A stretch of DNA of 9,236 nucleotides from Clostridia bacterium. Its GTDB lineage: Bacteria; Bacillota; Clostridia; Saccharofermentanales; UBA5734. Below the pieces are notes generated by a model. That model made no database searches. It saw only the letters and a list, made by a program, of their open reading frames with translations, and had not been told where the DNA came from. Location of the stretch: contig RZZF01000053.1 in the NCBI GenBank assembly GCA_009929975.1, positions 1 to 9,236 of the forward strand, read 5' to 3'. Shown here one piece after another: positions 5,123 through 9,236 of the stretch. Position numbers and translations under genes: made by a program. How positions within the stretch are numbered: position 1 is the first letter of the stretch; each line of letters begins with the position of its first letter.

Positions 5123-6235
5123 ATGTTTATCAACGCAATGGGTCTTATTCTGGCAGATCATAAGAAAATTCAACTGGGTGAATTGTCACGCCCGCGCGCT
5201 TTGGCGGCCATGCCTTATGGCGGCCGATACCGGATCATTGACTTCATGCTCTCCAATATGGTCAATTCCGGCATCACGCAGGTCGGTGTGATCGCGCTGT
5301 CGAAATACAAATCGCTGATGGATCATCTCGGAACCGGCAGTTCATGGGATCTGGACCGCAAACAGCCCGGTCTCAACATCCTTCCGCCCTATATCAACTC
5401 GGCCAATGTCGACAAAGGCGGTGAAATCGACGATCTGACCGGTCTGCTCGATTTCTTCCAGGCTTATCAGTACAAATATGTGATTATGGCGAACAGCAAT
5501 GTGGTCTTTAACGCGACATTCGATGACTTTGTCAGCCGCCATGAAGAGAGCGGTGCCGATATCAGTGTACTGTATAATCGGGACAGTATCCGCTATGGAA
5601 CGCCCAGCGTAATCCTCAACCTTGATCGCCGCGGCAATCTGCGCGACATCATGCTTGATCCGCCCAAACCATCGGCGACCCGCTGTTCACTCGGCGTCAT
5701 TGTCCTCGACCGCGAACTGCTGATCGATCTGGTCAGCGAGTCGATCGCCCGGGGCGAGCGCGATTTTTCCATTGAAAAACTGATCCGCCGCTATGACGAA
5801 TACCGGATCCGCGGGATTGAATACAAGGGACAGGTCCTGCGGATCAATAACATTCCGACCTATTTCGCCAGTACGATGCGTCTTCTTGAGGATCAGATCC
5901 GCGATGAACTGTTCGGTTCCGGCCTGCCGGTCTACACCAAGGTCAAGGATGAAGCACCAACTTTGTATGTCGAAGGCAATTCCGTAAAGAACAGTGTCAT
6001 CTCAGACGGCTGTCTGATCAACGGAACGGTTGAGAACAGCATGCTTTTCCGAGGTGTCACGATTTCACGGCATGCCGTGATCAAAAACTCCATCATCATG
6101 CAGGATGCCTTCATCTCAGAAGGCGTTGAACTGGAAAATGTCATCCTCGATAAGAACTGCGTGATCCGGCCGGGAATCAAACTGGTCGGTCAGCAGGATT
6201 ATCCGGTGGTGATCGGCAAGGGGGCGATCGTGTGA
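5123..6235 (+). CDS. glgD: GlgD, non-catalytic ADP-glucose pyrophosphorylase partner subunit
   Basis: This 370-residue protein is a clear paralogue of the preceding GlgC. They share Pro-Tyr-Gly-x-Arg-Tyr-Arg-Ile-Ile-Asp-Phe, Leu-Ser-Asn, Asn-Ser-Gly-Ile and Ser/Pro-Trp-Asp-Leu-Asp-Arg segments, and the C-terminal beta-helix. The catalytic landmarks are gone. The glycine-rich nucleotide loop is replaced by Ala-Asp-His-Lys-Lys-Ile-Gln at 11-17. The Ser-Gly-Asp-His strand is replaced by Ala-Asn-Ser-Asn-Val-Val-Phe-Asn at 123-130, and the Glu-Lys-Pro motif is absent. In Firmicutes GlgD is known to associate with GlgC and raise or modulate its activity. Its stop overlaps the glgA start as GTGA. 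Direct catalysis is unlikely. Confidence 0.95.
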   Translation: MFINAMGLILADHKKIQLGELSRPRALAAMPYGGRYRIIDFMLSNMVNSGITQVGVIALSKYKSLMDHLGTGSSWDLDRKQPGLNILPPYINSANVDKGGEIDDLTGLLDFFQAYQYKYVIMANSNVVFNATFDDFVSRHEESGADISVLYNRDSIRYGTPSVILNLDRRGNLRDIMLDPPKPSATRCSLGVIVLDRELLIDLVSESIARGERDFSIEKLIRRYDEYRIRGIEYKGQVLRINNIPTYFASTMRLLEDQIRDELFGSGLPVYTKVKDEAPTLYVEGNSVKNSVISDGCLINGTVENSMLFRGVTISRHAVIKNSIIMQDAFISEGVELENVILDKNCVIRPGIKLVGQQDYPVVIGKGAIV

Positions 6236-7683
6236 CGAAAAAGAAGATCCTGTTTGTCTCAGCGGAAATGGCACCGCTTGCCCAGAGCGGTGGACTGGGT
6301 GATGTGGTCGGCGCGCTGCCGGCCCAGCTGCGGGCCCTCGGTGACGATGTCCGTGTGATCCTGCCGCTTTATAAGAAAATCAAGACGATCTGGTCGGACC
6401 GCCTGACATTCCACCGCTGGTCGATGATCAAGCTGGGCTGGCGGACCATGTACAGCGGGCTGCTCAGCATGGAGCTGGATGGTGTTCCGGTTTATTTCAT
6501 CGACAATGAATTCTATTTCGGTCATGATCAGCTTTATGTCGATTATTCATTTGATATTGAGCGGTTCAGCTTTTTCCAGCGGGCTGTCCTCGAAGCCCTG
6601 GGTGACCCGATGGATTTTGAGCCCGATATCCTCCATCTGCATGACTGGCAGACCGGAATGATTCCCTGTCTGCTCGACGCGCATTACCGGCCATATGGCT
6701 ATCATCAGCAGATAAAAACCATTCTGACGATTCATAATCTCAAGTACCAGGGAATTCATGGGCGCGAGCACATCGCGGACCTGATGGATCTGCCGGACCG
6801 GTATATGACGGAACTGGGTGTGCTCAAGGATGGTGTCCCAAATTTTCTCAAATCCGGAATCGTCTACGCCGACCGGGTGACAACCGTGTCCCCCAATTAC
6901 GCCGCTGAAATCATGACGGATTATTATGGGGAGGGACTTGATCATCTGCTGATCAGCCAGGCTCATAAACTGACCGGTATTCTCAACGGCATTGATGTGG
7001 AGGCCTATGATCCGGCGACCGACAGCCAGATCGCCCGGACCTACGACCGGGTGACCCGACAGGCGGGAAAACTGGCCTGCAAACAGGCGCTGCAGGAGGA
7101 AATCGGCCTGCCGCAGCGTGATGACATTCCACTGGCTGTGATGATTTCACGCCTGGTTGACCAGAAGGGGATTGATCTGCTGCTGCGGGTTCTCGATGAG
7201 ATGCTGCATGCTGACATTCAGGTTGCCGTCCTGGGAACCGGTGAGGCGCATTATGAACAGGCTCTGCGTGAAATCGCGGGACGTAATCCGACCCGTCTGG
7301 CGATCTGCCTGACCTACGATACGGCTTTATCCCACCGGTTCTATGCCGGTGCCGATCTTTTCCTGATGCCCTCGCTGTTCGAGCCCTGCGGTCTGTCTCA
7401 GATGATTGCCATGCGCTACGGAACCCTGCCGGTTGTCAGGGAAACAGGCGGCCTCAAGGATACGGTCATCCCCTACAACGAATATACCGGTGAAGGGAAT
7501 GGATTCTCCTTTCTGAACATCAATGCCCATGAACTGCTGTACACCGTACAGCGCGCAGCCGCGCTGTGGCGTTCTGAACCGGTCACCTGGCAGACGATCG
7601 TCGATCAGGCCATGAGCGGCGATTACTCCTGGCAGCGCTCTGCCCTGGAGTATCAAAGTCTCTATCAGCTGCTCGGCAGCTGA
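6232..7683 (+). CDS. glgA: Glycogen synthase (ADP-glucose-dependent, GT5)
   Basis: This 483-residue GT-B glycosyltransferase adds glucose from ADP-glucose to the non-reducing ends of alpha-1,4-glucan. The N-terminal substrate loop is at residues 18-24 (Gln-Ser-Gly-Gly-Leu-Gly-Asp), His-Asp-Trp lies at 137-139, and an Asn-Gly-Ile-Asp linker lies near 250. The C-terminal donor-binding half has Ser-Arg-Leu-Val-Asp-Gln-Lys-Gly at 306-313, Glu384-Pro-Cys-Gly-Leu and Thr-Gly-Gly-Leu at 405-408. Most bacterial GlgA proteins have Lys at the Gln18 position (Lys-Thr/Ser-Gly-Gly-Leu). Start is GTG, sharing GTGA with the glgD stop, so translation is probably coupled. Length is typical of GlgA. Confidence 0.96.
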   Translation: MTKKKILFVSAEMAPLAQSGGLGDVVGALPAQLRALGDDVRVILPLYKKIKTIWSDRLTFHRWSMIKLGWRTMYSGLLSMELDGVPVYFIDNEFYFGHDQLYVDYSFDIERFSFFQRAVLEALGDPMDFEPDILHLHDWQTGMIPCLLDAHYRPYGYHQQIKTILTIHNLKYQGIHGREHIADLMDLPDRYMTELGVLKDGVPNFLKSGIVYADRVTTVSPNYAAEIMTDYYGEGLDHLLISQAHKLTGILNGIDVEAYDPATDSQIARTYDRVTRQAGKLACKQALQEEIGLPQRDDIPLAVMISRLVDQKGIDLLLRVLDEMLHADIQVAVLGTGEAHYEQALREIAGRNPTRLAICLTYDTALSHRFYAGADLFLMPSLFEPCGLSQMIAMRYGTLPVVRETGGLKDTVIPYNEYTGEGNGFSFLNINAHELLYTVQRAAALWRSEPVTWQTIVDQAMSGDYSWQRSALEYQSLYQLLGS

Positions 7684-7706
7684 TCTGAAAGGAAACAACA
7701 AGACGC

Positions 7707-9236
7707 ATGCGAATTATACATCGAAGCCGGTCCCTGGCATACCGTTCACCTTATGGTGCGGCCGCAGCCGGGACTTTAGTCCATTTTGCCCTTGATATCA
7801 CGGACACGCCGGTCTGGCCGGACAATATCAGCCTGTGCTACGCATACGGCCTGCAGCGGTTTCAGGAGAGCAGAATCCGGCTCGCGCCGGATCACACTGT
7901 GGATGAAACCGCGACATCCCGCCGCTGGCAGACCCGGATCCGTCTGCCGGATGAACCAGGCCTGCTCTTTTACTGGTTTGAAGTGAAGACAGGTGATGAG
8001 CGGCAGTATTTCGTCCGCAATCGCGACGCGCTCGACGGAGACGGCAGAATCAGCCGGGCCCGGCCACGGTTTTATCCGGGCGAGCCGCATGATCCGTCTC
8101 CCTGGCAGATCACCATTCACGCGTCTGATTTTTCCGTACCTGACTGGATAACCGGCCAGGTCGTCTATCAGATTTTTCCGGACCGCTTCCGGCGTGACCG
8201 CCGGTTCAGTACCGAACGGTTTGCTGCGGTCCATTATCCGGAAAGAATTTTTCATGAGAACTGGGAAGACGATGTCGACTATCACGGCCGACCGGAAACC
8301 GGCTATCTCGCCTGTGATTTCTTTGGCGGATCACTCGCGGGAATTGAAGAGAAACTGGATGAACTCGCGTCTCTGGGAACGGGCGTCATCTATTTGAATC
8401 CGATTTTCAGGGCACGGTCCAACCATCGTTATGATACCGGTGACTATGAGCAGATTGATCCACTGCTGGGTTCGGAGGAGGATTTCAGCCGGCTCTGCCG
8501 TGAAGCCGCTGACAGAGGCATCCGCGTTATGCTGGACGGTGTGTTCAGCCATACCGGGGCGGATAGCCGTTATTTCAATAAACTGGGACGCTATGCTGAC
8601 CGCGGTGCCTTCCAGGAAGTGACCGGTGGTGATTTATCGCCATACAGCAGCTGGTATAACTTTCATCGGCACGGAGACCAGCTTTTCTATGATTCATGGT
8701 GGGGATTCCAGGATCTGCCCAGTGTCAATGAATACGACCTTTCGTTTCAGGCTTATATCAACGGCGCGGACGGCATCATCCGACGCTGGCTCAGGCTGGG
8801 AGCTTCCGGCTGGCGGCTCGATGTGTCGGATGAACTGCCGGACCTGTTCCTGCGCTCACTGCGCCGGGCCAGCCGTCAGGAAAAAGCCGATGCTGTCCTG
8901 ATGGGGGAAGTCTGGGAAGATGCCAGTCATAAGATCAGCTATGGCCATTATCGTGATTTCCTCTTCGGCCGGACTCATGATCTGGTCATGGGATACCCGT
9001 TCCAGCAGGCATTGACCGGCTGGCTGAGCGGGCGGCATCCTTCATTCCGGCTGGCCCTGGTGCTCGAACAGATCCGTGAAAATTATCCGCTGCCCAGTTT
9101 CTACAGCAGCTATAATCTGATCAGCAGTCATGACATTGCCCGGGCCATCACGACGCTGGCCGGACAGGAAGATCCGGGCGAACGGTCAGCTCAGGCCAGA
9201 ATCAGCCTGACCGGGGCGCAGCGTTCACGGGGAGAG
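7707..9236 (+). CDS. GH13 alpha-glucan hydrolase (neopullulanase/alpha-amylase-like), C-terminus cut by window edge
   Basis: The frame from ATG 7707 stays open for 510 codons to the right edge. Residues 1 to about 125 form a beta-rich N-terminal domain like those preceding the barrel in neopullulanase-type enzymes. The GH13 barrel begins near Val-Tyr-Gln-Ile-Phe-Pro-Asp-Arg-Phe at about 153-161. All catalytic regions are present: Asp277-Gly-Val-Phe-Ser-His, Arg-Leu-Asp372 (nucleophile), Gly-Glu401-Val-Trp (acid/base) and Ser-Ser-His475-Asp476. There is no signal peptide, so it probably acts in the cytoplasm on glycogen or maltodextrins. It starts 23 bases after glgA with no terminator between, and AAAGGAAA at 7688-7695 is a somewhat distant ribosome-binding site. 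Family members are commonly around 600 residues, so a short C-terminal part is missing. Exact specificity (amylase, pullulanase or cyclodextrinase type) is not clear. Confidence 0.92.
   Translation, partial: MRIIHRSRSLAYRSPYGAAAAGTLVHFALDITDTPVWPDNISLCYAYGLQRFQESRIRLAPDHTVDETATSRRWQTRIRLPDEPGLLFYWFEVKTGDERQYFVRNRDALDGDGRISRARPRFYPGEPHDPSPWQITIHASDFSVPDWITGQVVYQIFPDRFRRDRRFSTERFAAVHYPERIFHENWEDDVDYHGRPETGYLACDFFGGSLAGIEEKLDELASLGTGVIYLNPIFRARSNHRYDTGDYEQIDPLLGSEEDFSRLCREAADRGIRVMLDGVFSHTGADSRYFNKLGRYADRGAFQEVTGGDLSPYSSWYNFHRHGDQLFYDSWWGFQDLPSVNEYDLSFQAYINGADGIIRRWLRLGASGWRLDVSDELPDLFLRSLRRASRQEKADAVLMGEVWEDASHKISYGHYRDFLFGRTHDLVMGYPFQQALTGWLSGRHPSFRLALVLEQIRENYPLPSFYSSYNLISSHDIARAITTLAGQEDPGERSAQARISLTGAQRSRGE

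Noticed and set aside
7776..8285. Minus-strand open frame of 169 codons opposite the GH13 gene
   Set aside because: Antisense to a gene with all GH13 catalytic motifs; no independent support.
1..9236. Search for CRISPR repeats, tRNA or rRNA genes, toxin-antitoxin pairs, phage genes or a defence system
   Set aside because: No spaced direct repeats, cloverleaf-like sequence, rRNA landmarks or defence/phage domains were seen. Apart from the ATPase, whose role is unknown, the genes read as core metabolism plus one insertion sequence end.

Overview
The window looks like the chromosome of an anaerobic Bacillota (Firmicutes), with moderately GC-rich genes, strong AGGAGG ribosome-binding sites and tightly overlapping operons. 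Three things suggest this: a four-subunit 2-oxoacid:ferredoxin oxidoreductase (an anaerobe enzyme), a glgC-glgD pair (a Firmicutes arrangement of ADP-glucose pyrophosphorylase), and the 5' end of an ISL3-family insertion sequence. I cannot name the genus from sequence alone.

Region 1 (1-249, minus strand): the first 63 codons of an ISL3-like transposase, cut by the left edge, with its leader and the likely outer inverted repeat ending near 249. The leader holds a hairpin that presents the ribosome-binding site in its loop and overlaps the transposase promoter.

Region 2 (about 270-3742, plus strand): a ParA/MinD-type P-loop ATPase gene, then a ferredoxin-like delta subunit, the alpha subunit (VorB), the TPP-binding beta subunit and the gamma subunit of a 2-oxoacid:ferredoxin oxidoreductase. 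A good sigma-A promoter straddles the end of the ATPase gene, so the four enzyme genes can be transcribed apart from it. The four are packed with 9-nt or overlapping junctions and end at a strong Rho-independent terminator (3712-3742). The enzyme would oxidatively decarboxylate a 2-oxoacid, probably branched-chain, to an acyl-CoA and pass electrons to ferredoxin.

Region 3 (3744-9236, plus strand): a glycogen operon that starts from a promoter just after that terminator. glgC (ADP-glucose pyrophosphorylase), glgD (its catalytically degenerate paralogue) and glgA (glycogen synthase) are followed 23 nt later by a cytoplasmic GH13 alpha-glucan hydrolase that runs off the right edge. GlgC/GlgD make ADP-glucose, GlgA polymerises it, and the GH13 enzyme probably trims or mobilises the polymer. 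No branching enzyme or phosphorylase lies inside the window.

No tRNA, rRNA, CRISPR array or phage gene was seen. I found no clear undescribed system. The items most worth a second look are the transposase leader hairpin, the P-loop ATPase coupled to the oxidoreductase, and the unusual GlgA substrate-loop residue.
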